64,000 bases of DNA, from assembly GCF_018143015.1 (NCBI RefSeq), contig NC_054740.1, positions 17,777,190 through 17,841,189 of the forward strand. Direction: 5' to 3'. The notes under the pieces are model-generated. The model had not been told where the DNA came from. It saw only the letters and a program-made list of their open reading frames with translations, and did not search any database. Below, one piece after another: positions 22,760-34,613 of the stretch; the stretch's first letter is position 1; each line of letters opens with the position of its first letter. Made by a program: the position numbers and the translations under genes. Source of the DNA: Lytechinus variegatus. Its lineage: Eukaryota; Echinodermata; Echinoidea; Temnopleuroida; Toxopneustidae.

Positions 22760-23745
22760 TAACCCCGGACTAGTGGTTTTTGTCGATCATTCGCAGTACA
22801 AGTGCTTCACTCGTACACTTTTTACACACGCTACAATTTCCTTAACCCCGTACTATAGGTAGGGCAAAATTGCCATTTAGCCCCACCTATAGTACGGGGT
22901 TAAGCTTAGCCCACTTTCGTTTTACACATGCGATCTTAACCCCGTACTATTGCTCTTAGCACCGCAATTGGTGGGATAACCCTGCTTTTTTGCAGGGCCA
23001 AATAATCCCGTACTATAGGTGGGGTTAGCCCACTTTGCAAAAACGCTGTGTAAAACGAAAGTGGGCTAAGCTTAACCCCGTACTATAGGTGGGGCTAAAT
23101 TGCCATTTAGCCCCACCAATAGTACGGGGTTAAGGAAATTTTAGCCTGTCTAAAAAGGGTATTACATTGACGAGTGGATACCACGCGCGACCAAAAAAAA
23201 AACAAGTAAAAAGGATGTCCTTTTCAAGATAGGGGACGTTACGTACGTAACGTGATAAGGGTGTCAAAAACACAAAAATTATGAAAAAGGGGTATCTATT
23301 TCGCTAGGAAAGTTACGTTACTTGAGGGTCAAATTTGCGGGGATATGATAAAACAAAATTAAAACGTTTTAAAAAGCATGTCCTTTCTGCCCCAACACTA
23401 CGTATTTAGAGTCCGATTTGGGCCGGATGTGGAAGCTGGGGCCGTACTAAACCAAAGGGTGTGTAAACTGTAACTGAGGTAAAACAGACGACCGACGGAC
23501 CTGTGACATAAAAATAAAATATCGCTGTACTTGTTTATAAGGGTTCATTTCAGGTAATACTTGCCAAGAGTATCGTTTTGTTTCCAATACTTGTTAAGGG
23601 TATGGTTTCAGACGCCAATAATTGTTATGGGGTGCATTTTCAGAATATGGAAAATACGTGCAGGTTTAGGGTGCTTTTCGAGACCCAATGGTCACGCATG
23701 GTATCCACTCGTCAATGGAAGTCCCCCCCCCCCGGGTTTCTCTAT

Positions 23746-24740
23746 TTTTTCCCGAGTTTCAAGACTATATAGGGCACACGAGTGTAATTCATCTGCGCGC
23801 AATGCATGCCGGACAGGCGTAAGTAAAGATCACATGACTTTGTTGATTGAAATAATTCATTAAAAATAGATCAAATGTTTGTATATCAAAAGAAAAACGA
23901 TAGACATAATGCTATGTTCATACTCTTTCATAATCAAGGCGTTTGGGAAGGCTAGACTGCATTTTTGTATTTCATTTTAATCATTATTACCCACAATGCA
24001 GTTCTGGTTTTTCTGGCGATGAACTGGCCGAAATTATGGTTAGTCTTATTTCAGGCCATTTAACTTTTGATTGAGCTGGTCAAGTACCTGATTAACATAT
24101 CAAGTCTTAATGCACTGTTAATTGTGACTAATGTCAGTGAATTAAAGCAAAATCTATCGAGGGATTGATTTTTAATGATTTTTTGATGAGCTATGATATA
24201 ACACGTGAGTGAATGGGGGTCTGTATTACTCATGTGTGCCCTATAGAGTATCCCAATTAAGGGAGCCCCCCTGTCACACCGCAGACAGACAGGACGATGT
24301 CTGGACGGTGTCGTATGAAGGGACGGATCATGCGGTAACCCGTAAGATACGATAGTCTTTATAATAATAATAATTAGAAAAAAGAATACAAATAAAATTA
24401 AATTAAAATTTAAGGAGAAAAAAAAGAAAGGAAAAAAAAAGAAAGAAAGAAGGAGAGGAACGATTTTAAAGGACACGTCGAAAAAAAAAGAAAATAATAG
24501 TAGGCCTAACGAGTTGGCGATGATGAGTCAAATATGACTGGTCGCCATTAATATCCAACAAATAACAAAACGAACAGGGAAGTTTTAATGCCGTTTGAAT
24601 TCATCTTACAAAAAAAGTATCATAATTTTAAATATCCTACTAAATGTGAGCTGATGTTCTTTTCAGTGTTCTGACCTAAAAAGCGACAATTGTATGCAAT
24701 ATGACATTTTATAATCGTTAACAAGACACATAATATAATG
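23746..24740. other. Intergenic, no gene seen
   Basis: The 1 kb between two mobile elements shows only an AAT run near 24360 and a purine-rich stretch at 24410-24500. No conserved frame or splice pattern was recognised. Confidence 0.6.
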
Positions 24741-26785
24741 CAGGGGCGGATCCAGCCTTCGCCAATAGGGGGGCCCGGATTTTTTTTCAGCCATATTTTC
24801 CCCGATCGGCCGCTCGAAGATAATTTTTTTGTTTGTTTCTTCGAAGGGGGTAGTCCTATATGTCACTTCTTAGCTTTATTCTTTAAATCAACATGAATAT
24901 ATAATATCATAATCCTCATTTTATAATGCGAGCGCGAGCAATTTTTTTTTTTGAAATTGTATGTATTTTTTCCTAAAATTTGAACATTCTGAAAAAAAAT
25001 GTGCCTGCAATAATTACTACGAACGCGAAGCGCGAGCAGAAATTTTTGATACACGTTTTGAACTGATCGGAAAGGCAGGCCTACCTGTTAAGACTGCTTG
25101 CAGTTAGCTATGAAGACGTTACATACTTTAACAATCAAATAATGCGAGCGCGTGAAGCGCGAGCTGAAAACATTTGACATTTCTACATAAATAATGGAAA
25201 ATTATAATCAATATTTGTAATCATAAAGAGGATAGCTATATGACTAAACAAATGCAAGCTCAAAGCGCTAGCAGAAAATGTTAAACGTTTTGAACTGATC
25301 GAAAGTGCCTTTTAAGGACTGCTTGCACTTATAGCCATGAAGACGTTACATATTTCAACAATCAAATAATGCGAGCGCGAAGCGCGAGTGGAAAAAAATC
25401 GAGATTTAGACCTAGAACGGGACAATCTATTCATGTTTTGTAAATCATGAAAGGGACGAGGGGGGATCTTCCTACATTAATAATTCGAGCACAAAGGGCT
25501 TGCAGAAAATTTTTGAAATTGTGATCTGAAACTGGATAACGGAATGATTCGCGCGTGTGTTTCGGATTTTATAATCTAGACATTCTAAATACATCTTTTA
25601 TCATGAAAGTAAAAGCGAGCACGAAGCGCTTGCTTAAGATATTTGATATTCCGATCTGAAAAGGGGGGGGGGGTCAATTTCAGCTTTATATTTCAAACAC
25701 TTTGTTGGAAAATTGTAAGGTAGATATAATCGCACTTGATAAAGAGCTGATATTTTTCATTATTACTTTGAGCTTGAGACAAAGGGCCTTGCATCCTTAG
25801 GACATGTTATCATATGAATATGATGACTATATCTTCCTATTCATCTTGCTAAGCGCGATATTAAACAAAAGGGACAATTTTAATTATTAAAATTGATATC
25901 TTATTTATTAATGCATAATGAGGGCGCGGAATCTGGTGATATTATGGCCTGAACACTGTTCATTTCAGGCACTTTTTATTACGAATAGGATGCATCAGTA
26001 ATCAGTTGATATATTTTTAACCATTAATGCGAGCGAAAATCGCGAGCCGAATTTTTTGATAAACTGTCATGAAAAGGGGATTTTAAGTAGTTTGTTATAT
26101 AATCAATATTGAGACATACATAAACCGCCAATCAAAATGCAAGCATGGCAGCATTACCTGATACGTTTTGACAATCAGACCTGGGGCCCGTTGCAGAAAG
26201 AGTTGCAATCAAACGCACCTCTAAAAATCATGCGCAACTTGATTTTCAACCAATCAACATCGCGCATTTGGGACTTGCGATTGATTTTTTGACTTGCGTT
26301 TAAACGCAACTCTTTCTGCAACGTAGACCTGAAAAGGGATATTTTGAAAACTTATAATGGAATACATGAAAATAATAAGTACCTCATAAATAAAAAATTC
26401 GCGAGCGCGCATCGCGAGTGGAAAATGTTAATATTCAGACCATAAAACATTTTTACAGAGCACTTTTTAAAAATCAAGTTGTAAATCACACAAATTGATT
26501 AAAATTTCGATTTCCGAGGAGAAATGTGTTTTGTATATTGACTTCCAAACTTGATATTAAGCTCCATGTTGAACAAGATAATGCAAGATAACAGGCAATG
26601 CGAGCGCGAGCCGCGGAGCGAAAATAACTGACATGAAATATATTTTTCCAAGTTTTCTCATCTTATTTTATTCACTCGTCTTCTTCCTCTTCTTTTTTTA
26701 TTTTCTTTTCCTTCATTTTTCTTTCTTTCCTTTTTCTTCTTTTTTTACTCCGCCAATAGGGGGGGGGGGGCGGGCCCCTCGAAAT
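24741..26785 (+). mobile_element. GGATCC-ended element, second copy, right end lost
   Basis: Starts CAGGGGCGGATCCAGCC and follows the 13545 copy block for block (CGATCGGCCGCTCGAA, then TAGCTATGAAGACGTTAC, then GCGAGC-core units). The right terminus stops inside the G-run near 26780, without the GGATCCGCC end, so the 3' boundary is approximate. A small MITE is inserted at about 26180. Non-coding. Confidence 0.8.
26180..26325. mobile_element. Small MITE, GGGCCCGTTGCAGAAAGAGT family, nested
   Basis: About 145 bp with inverted ends GGGCCCGTTGCAGAAAGAGT and ACTCTTTCTGCAACG. It interrupts the GGATCC-ended copy. AGACCTG appears on both sides as a probable target duplication, and the uninterrupted copy at 15105 reads through with TGACTTGAA. 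A related element lies at 47691. Confidence 0.75.
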
Positions 26786-29640
26786 TTATTTTACCGATAA
26801 GCAAAGATTATCACATTAATGACGAAGTGAAAAATCTTGTAAATTTTTACCTTTTTAAATTCTATTTTTTTAAAAACCATGCACACGCTAATTATATACA
26901 CAAATAAAAAAGTTATCATTATTCACTTATAATTAATTGATATAACTAGGCTTACTGTTAAATAAAAAAAAATCGATGAGGGACAATTATTCATAATGCA
27001 TCTTTATATCCAGTTTGGGAAACTATTAGGCTTTTCATTAATTTTAATTATTTTTTGCCTTTTCCCTGCCCTGATGAAGCTTAATTGGGTTAATAAAAGG
27101 CATATACATGACCATGCTGTCTCATAAACTTTAAAGCAATCATTTCTTTTCACCTATAATCATCCAAATACAAAACAGCAGCTTCATTATGTCCGGGAGC
27201 CATTCCTTACGCTGTATCTATAACAAAATTATTTCACTAGAAAAAACAACTAAATTATTTAGAAAACTAATGCCAATCGAATGAAAAACCATTTTCATCA
27301 AGAAAACGCTGCATGTTTATCAAAAATAATTTTGTTATTAGTTGCTAGTATCAAACTTGCATTATAAAAAAAGAAATGATAAAGAAGTTACCCCCCCCCC
27401 CCGAAAAGCTAGGTTTGACTATGCACAACCATACAAAATATGTATATGGGGGACGTACAAAAATATAGGGTCCGATTCGTGGGTCCCCATCAGAGGCGCA
27501 ACACCGAGGGGGGGGGGCAGGGGAACGTACAGTATTCACTTCTTCATGTCAAACAATGATCGAAACTTTCATTTTCGGGTAAATACGTAGTGAGATAGAG
27601 AATCATTGCAAACAAGTGGATATATTATAAATACTCCGTTTTCCGGTCTTGATACAAAAAATATTCAGTTTGCGTTTCGCAATCGTGAGGTGTTTGATCC
27701 TCTAAACTAATAGTCCTTTAAAATTTCCTTTTTACATATCAGCTAGTATATCAAAGATTTTAGCTCGGATATCGCGATGTCTCATTGCTTAATGTGCGTT
27801 CGATTAAAAAAAATATTTTGTTTGCATTCCCCAAAAGTTCTCCGCCAGAAGTGTTACTCCGCTGCTCAGTGATGGAATCGTGAGCAAGAAAGTTTGAGGG
27901 AGCGAGGTATGGCGTACCGCGTAAGTTGAGAGTGATATTGACACAATTGATATTCAGGAAATGATATCATATCTCACCTTTCTCTCTTTCCCTTTTATTA
28001 ATCCCCTTCTCTTCTTTTTTACTAGGTCGTGATTTTTTTTGGAGGGGGGGGGGTGCAAGCGCCCCCAATTAAGGCCTCCCCCAACTGTACGCCTCGATCT
28101 GCGATACTGAGGCCAATGTTTTTTTTTTTGATGATATATTTTATATTTATCTTGACATGTATTTTAAACTGCAGGGCGCCTTTGTAAAGCAGTTTTAAGA
28201 ACTGAACAGGCCTACCCTGCAGTATAAAATAAATAAAACAAAATAAATAAATAATAATAATAATAAATAATATATAATTAGGCCTACGACATCGAGAGCA
28301 AGGAATCATATATATCGTAAACTCCTTACTATTGTAAACCATGAGTTTTATTTGTAAATAATTATAAATAGATACTGAAGACTGTCTATATGATAGTTAT
28401 GTTCAATCTTCAAACTCTATAGCCTCGATCAGTCCGGCTTACTTGGCCTCGCTTTTTTAAAAACCTCTAAGTTGAGGACTCCATGACTTAATTGCTCCGA
28501 CGACAATTTCTTACAGGAACAACATGAAAATCTAAACCTCAAACATATCACCCTGGCTATAAATCTAAATAAATATTTTTTCTGAAGCAAATAATTCATA
28601 TCAAAGTAAAGATTCCGCGGGAGTTTAATCGGGATGCAGGGGTGACCGGGGGTCGAGCATATAGGTGTCAAAGTAGTACAGTACTAGGTTAACATGGCCT
28701 TAACCATCGTCTATATTCAGAGGGGGCGAGATCTATGCAAAATATTTTAAAATTGAAATTTTGAAAGGACTATTAATTAATATCAGGATAGGAATGCTAT
28801 ATAGACCTAATTGCAGTGTCCCTTTCCAGTTTTATTGAAGGGCAATTGGTTTCAGTTCTGTTTATTCTTGGCATATTTGAAAGAGATCAGAATATTAATT
28901 TGAAAATGATATTATCTCTCGTAAAAAGGCTCACCTCATAGTATATTCAAACTTTTTCAAATTTTCTTAATGATAATGATAACGGTGACTGAGAATACTG
29001 AGAATAATGATATCGATACTATTCATAAAGCGTGTCATCGGGTCTTTTGTCAAATTTCATTATAACAGTATGTGTTTTCAACTTGAAAAAAAAACAGTAT
29101 TGTTTATTGAATTCATCATAAGAAAAGTAAATTCTCAGTTGTGAAATTATTGTAGGCTTTTCTCGTTAGTCCAGAAATATCATATCATTTTCGCTCTTTT
29201 GGCAAATTAATGAAAAAATCTCTGTCACACAAAGAACAAGAAACAAACAAATTTTAAGGGTCTTACTGCAATGGGCTTGCAATTATGTCTGTGTCATTCC
29301 TCGTATAGAGCTCAGGGAAGAAATATTTCTATATTTTAATATAAAGTTAGGCCGACTGTTGGTTTTTACTTCACCACTTTCTTCTGACATTTTATATGTT
29401 ATAATGTCAATGTGGGTATAAGGCAAAACAAAGAACTGAAGTTATTTCTTCAAATAATGGCTTGATCGTTTCTATTATTTTTATCTCATTAGCTTTCCAT
29501 ACATGATCAGTCGAGAGTAGAGTACGAGTTAGCCGACGGCGATAATAAGATGAGCTGAGCTGAAGTCGTGAAATTACCTTAATTAGCCGAGCTAGCTGGC
29601 CCAAGCCAGGCCAGTACAAGAGAACTGACATCTTTAAAAA
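26786..29640. other. Intergenic, no gene seen
   Basis: AT-rich intergenic DNA with scattered C or G homopolymers (27391, 27510, 28045) and an AAT run at 28250. A few short G-rich repeat scraps (27440-27540, 28030-28100) look repetitive. No conserved frame was found. Confidence 0.6.
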
Positions 29641-29719
29641 ATAGGTTAAATGGTAGGTACTGGTAAAATACTATAATTAACTAATGTGCTAATTTACATG
29701 TTCTTCTTCAAGCTGTTGC

Positions 29720-30500
29720 ATACTGGACAGCTCGACAGACAAGTCAAGAGCACGGTTACCGACGAGTCGGTGCCGGGCACGGGTGGGTAAGACGCTGGTT
29801 CTCCGCTACGAGCGAATTTTATAGCTAGTCAAGCTCAAGTCTAGGAAGTCTACGGTAGTATGGTTGGAACTACCCCTTATCGACCACCTAATCTTCTAAG
29901 CATCGTATCTTCGAAAATATTCATCAATTTTACCCAGTTTTCGTCTCATTTGTGCAGAAAATTGAGCAGCTCAGATTCCTATGTTTCGCTTGGCGACTCC
30001 GATTCAATCCGCGTATATATCGACGAACAACGAATGCGACGATTTTACATCTGCTCATTTGCACCCATCTTTTTAAACCGACCACCCGCGATACACTAAG
30101 TTTACGTCCGATTCTTGTCGCGGTGGCGAAATATTTTTACTCTTTCAAATCAGTTCTATGACGTCAACATGCTAAATGATCGCCTCACCACTTCCACTGC
30201 GAGCTCCGGCGCATGATTCGACGATTGACGACGGAAATTTGTTCTAAAGCCGTTTCCTATCGGATTTCTTGGTTTTTCAGCGGGGTTTGGGTTTGGTCAA
30301 TACAATTTTGATTAATTCTACTAAATTTCTACTTTATGTTGCTTCTTTTTTTCTCGTAAAATCGATTCTTACCGTTTCTATGGACACTGCGCCTACTCTC
30401 CCGCGCGTATCGTTTGTAATACGCAATAATTTTAACGCGCGCAATGTGGTCGGTTTCAAAAGAGGTGGTCGATATGTGGTAGTCTCACCATACTAGTAGT
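29720..30500 (+). promoter_or_regulatory. Candidate promoter and 5' region of MAT2B
   Basis: CpG content rises here relative to its surroundings (ACGAGTCGGTGCCGGGCAC near 29760, CGCGCGCAATGTGGTCGG near 30436). It contains a consensus CRE, TGACGTCA, at 30159-30166. It lies 0.7-1.4 kb upstream of the first MAT2B coding exon and is the only promoter-like stretch between it and NCKAP1. The role is inferred from position and composition alone. Confidence 0.35.
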
Positions 30501-31176
30501 AGCGTGCTTCAACCATTAGATTAACACTGTACACTCCTGATGAGTGGCTGAGTGAGTGCCTAGTTAGTAATCATGTCATGATGATGAATTGAATTATTTT
30601 TTGTTTGATAATATTACCATGATTAAAACAAGTGGTCACTCTCATCTCACTGAGTGAGAGAGGCTGCTACAGTGAAGACTACACAGTCGACTGGGCACTG
30701 GACAAATATTCCTCTGCTCTTGCTCTGCCCCCCCCCCTGTTCTGAAAATAAGAGGGAGGCTGCCTGCAAAAAAAAGGAAGTGGGTGGGGCCAGGGTCATA
30801 ACACATGTTATTTTATCACTCTTGGTTTTTACAGTTGAATGTGTCTAGAAATCCTTAATAGTTGAACAAAATTGATCCAAGTTTCACCTCAACAATGGAA
30901 GAAAATAAGAAAGACCTTGATTTTCAGACAGGTGCCTGTAATAACTGGTGCAAGGCCATGATACGGATAATATTCAGATGCACAGTAACTAATCCAGCTG
31001 GGCTCCGGCGGCAGGGGTGGCCAGTGGTGAGGCCAGGTATAATTTAGAGTTTTGGCAGTTAGCTGAGGGAATCTTTGAAATCTACATGATTTTAAATTGT
31101 TAACCTCAAATTGTACCATTTTTGTTCTATTTCTAGATTGTTTTACAATTGTGTCCTGCATGGTGAGGACTTTAAT

Positions 31177-34100
31177 ATGAAGAAGATTCTTATCACTGGT
31201 GCATCTGGACTCCTTGGCCGGGAACTCTTCAAAACTTTTCAGGACTCTGGGTGGGACGTTCTTGGACTGGCTTACACCAGAGCTAAAGAGAACTTCAGAA
31301 AAGTGGACTTGACAGACAGTAAAGCCATACAGGATGTCATCATGGGATATCAGGTGATTTTAATTTATCACCCCCCCCCCCTTTTTTTTCACTCAGGTCA
31401 CTCTTTTTCATAGCAGTATATTATGTAGAAGTTAGACATTATCTGTCTCAAGTAGGAAGCATTTTGAAACAGAGATTATATTTTCCTTATAAATGTCTTC
31501 TAGTCATCAATTCATGTTTTTTACTCAAAGTAGAAAAAGAGGAATGAAACACAAAAATAATATATATATATTGTCAAGGAATCTTGAGTTAAGATTAAGA
31601 TAAGATTTCCATGCAAACTCATAATTTGTTAACATAAATAAGTCCTTTTATCTATTTATTTTTTTTGAGAGAGATAGCAGTCTTAGATAGCATAGAACCC
31701 ATCCATAATTAAAAAGGAGAAGGTTTTCAACCAAGGCCAACAAAAGTATTCTTCATTGTATCATACTTTGATTTGTGAATCAAAACTTGCATTTCAATCA
31801 GTGTAACATAGCTATATTTATTTTGTTCCTGATAATCAAATAATTCCTGGTTGCCTTAGGATGGGTACATCTCATATGACTCATAATAATGTTATGTTGC
31901 AGCCCGATATTGTTATCCATGCAGCAGCCGAAAGGAGAACAGATGTTGTAGAGAGAGACCCACAGACTGTTCAAAAACTCAATGTAGGTGCCACAGCTCA
32001 AATTGCTGCAATTTGTGGTGAGATACCAAGTTTTTTTCCATCATGAAATTGTGTACTGTTTATGGGAAGGATCTGTGTGGATTCACTGACCTTTCGTACT
32101 GAACATGAACCTTATAAAGATATCAGTCTAGTTTGGGTCATTCCTGCATTGGTCAAGTTTCCAAACTGTAAATCAGTACAGGGAATTGATTCATATTCCA
32201 CAGCACTAATATTTTTGGGCCAATGATGTATACCACACTTGACCTGGATGAGGGAAATGTTTATGTGGCAAAAATGGATTCCTTGAATTGCAAAAGTGCC
32301 TTTAAGGCAGCTATGCTAAAGCTAGTCGTGGATGCCATTATTTGTGAGTGCTATACAAGAAATATTTGGTAAATTTGTACAGTTCGGGAATATTCTCTAT
32401 TTTATAATATAAACTAGCAAGGTTAGTCATGTTTTGTGTGTAATTTGACCCCACTAATTTTTAATAAGAAATTCAAAAGTAATTGCTTCTTTTGATTTAA
32501 GTGAAAGTTATTTTGTATTATTTATAATGTTATTGATGGTAAGAAAATAAGAAACCAATATGGAAGTATATAGTTTAAAGTAGGAGCATTCATTTTTTAT
32601 TTGAATGGTGATGTTATGCTTTGTATGTATCATCATGCAATAAATTATCGCTAGTGCATTTTCTAATTAATATGGAGAAATCTATATAGAACAGAAAGAA
32701 TATGTAATTGCATATAATGGTAATGTGTTTATTTGACAGGGAAACTGGGTATCTTGTTGGTTTACATCAGTACAAATTATGTCTTTGATGGAACAAAACC
32801 TCCATATAAACCTTCAGATGAACCCAATCCACTTAACAAATATGGTCAGAGCAAGCGTGATGGTGAAATAGCAACTCTTAAAAACTATCCTGGTAAGCGT
32901 ACATTATTACCTTCACCAAGAAGTGATTTCAAATATGATTTCCTACTTTCAACACAGTATCTTTCTTTATTTTTCATAAATTGATTTATTTTACATATCT
33001 TTGAAATCAAGTAATATATCAATTTGTATGCAGATTCTAAAATTATCCAAAGGTATAGTATTGTGATGACCAAAAGAATACTTTGTGCATTGAATTTGAT
33101 TGGTTAGATGGATCTTTGTTAACATATTTAATTTCCCATTCTGTTTCACATATATATTTTCATTAGAGTCAGAAGTTGCATAGAAATAGCAGTTACAGTT
33201 ATAAAAGTGTTTAGCAGTCAATAAAAATCAAGGTTTTCACTGATATTGAAATTACAAGAAAACTTGTAATTGATGGCAACTTTTGTTATACAGAGCCCTA
33301 ATTTTTTGTCTGAATTAAGCACTAGATTGCAGCAAAAACATTTTTACCTTTGAGGTTAATGAGTTCATAGGTCATAGAGGTCATTGTAAATTTGATTTTT
33401 TTTTATAACTAAAGTAGGCCTACCCTTTATGGATCAAACTTTGCTTGTCATTTGGAGGTCACAAGGACAAAGGTCATAGCCCATTATCACAATACTTTGC
33501 ACATCCAAGAGATGATTGGTTCAGAAATGTATATGAGAGTGATGAAAAAATTTCATATTTCAAAGTAAATTTGATAAGTTTTAAACTATTTGCAACTTTT
33601 ACAGTGCACTGTCTGGATTGCTACTTGGCAATGGAGTCATTAATACAGGATTTTTAATTACAGGAGCAGTGATCCTAAGATTACCCCTACTCTATGGTAG
33701 CATAGAGAGACTAAATGAAAGTGCAGCAACCTATCTTCTACATCAGATCCAAGATACAAGTAAAGTCCTGCAACTCTGTGACTACCAACAAAGAAGACCA
33801 ACTCATGTCAGGGATGTAGCTTCAGTGGTAATACAACTAGTGCAGAGACATTGTAAGGTGAGTTCAGGATTCAATACTGAATATAACAGTTGCAGATTCA
33901 ATGAAAAAAACAATGTGACTCTAAATTTCGAACTTAATTTTTAGGTGGTAAATTTTGTCTATTATGCTAGAGTATATTGTAAAATACATCAGCAGAATAT
34001 ATATATATATCTCAGGTAAGTTGTCATCATTTCCCTGAAATAATCATCATAAACGAATTGTGCATGCTTTATTGGATATTTATGTATTCATCCAAAATTT

Positions 34101-34613
34101 TATATCAGCTTTTATATCAGCTTTTGTTTGGTTGGACTTAAGTTTAACACTGTATGACATTTCAGGTATGAAGGTAGCATTTTTGCAAAACTCAAAATGT
34201 AACTAAATGAATTGTCAACTGCACGAATGTTAACTGGAAAAAGGTATTACGATACTTGATATGTGGATGATTGTGATGCTCAGAGTGAATGGTATATTAC
34301 TAGAAGAACTTAACAGTTTTATGCATTATCATTTTCATAATTATTTACCATGAAGGGAGAGGGGGTTTCAGGCATCCTACATTGGAATACATCAGAACAA
34401 CTCACACGATACCAAATGGCTCTTATCATCACTGATATCTTCAAACTCCCTATGGATCATCTTAAACCAAACCCCAACCCTCCTTCCACTGGCACACCCC
34501 GCCCACACAATGCAACCATGGACATCTCAACTATAAATGCCCTTGGGGTCAAAGTTACAGATACGCCATTTCGGAAGGGTATCGAGGAATGTTTGACTCC
34601 TCATCTGTGTTAA
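31177..34613 (+). CDS. MAT2B: MAT2B, regulatory (beta) subunit of methionine adenosyltransferase II
   Basis: MAT2B binds the catalytic MAT2A subunit and modulates S-adenosylmethionine synthesis; it belongs to the extended SDR family related to dTDP-4-dehydrorhamnose reductase. Exons: 31177-31353, 31903-32017, 32740-32892, 33664-33857, 34356-34613; 897 bp, 298 residues plus TAA, with consistent GT-AG phases. The Rossmann motif GASGLLG is at residues 8-14 and HAAAERRTDVV follows exon 2's start. YVFDGTKPPY is at 111-120, YxxxK is Y132-K136, LPLLYG and QRRPTHVRDVA lie in exon 4, and HWNTSEQLTRYQMA is in exon 5. The ATG opens directly on KKILITG. However, TTCTATTTCTAG at 31135 looks like an acceptor, and the frame is open from there to the ATG, so a further upstream exon could extend the N-terminus, as in vertebrate isoforms. 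The last acceptor (ATGAAG|GG) is weak but fits the family alignment. Confidence 0.95.

Larger units (their letters stand above)
21358..23162. mobile_element. TA-flanked element with AACCCCGTACTAT repeats, inserted in the hAT-like element
   Basis: Ends ATGCCCTTTTTACACAGG and CCTGTCTAAAAAGGGTAT, flanked by TA. The host reads CCAC(T)TACATTGACG when this is removed, matching the host copy at 58306. Inside are many copies of AACCCCGTACTAT in both orientations, including GGGGCTAAATTGCCATTTAG hairpins. Non-coding. A TA target suggests Tc1/mariner-type mobilisation. Confidence 0.75.
21344..23736. mobile_element. hAT-like CCCGGGGGG element, split by nested insertions
   Basis: The outermost member of a nest. 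Its ends are CCGGGGGGCCACT (21344) and GGAAGTCCCCCCCCCCGGG (to 23736). It is flanked by TTTCTCTAT at 21335-21343 and 23737-23745, an 8- or 9-bp target-site duplication that still matches across 2.4 kb. The native body is 23163-23736, with CATTGACGAGTGGATACC near its left end and GGTATCCACTCGTCAATG near its right. A reverse-oriented copy without insertions is at 58306-58851. Eight-bp TSDs suggest hAT mobilisation. No transposase is present. Confidence 0.85.

Noticed and set aside
22419-22862. 147-residue plus-strand frame
   Set aside because: It is made almost wholly of ACTGGT/ACCAGT array translation and crosses transposon borders.
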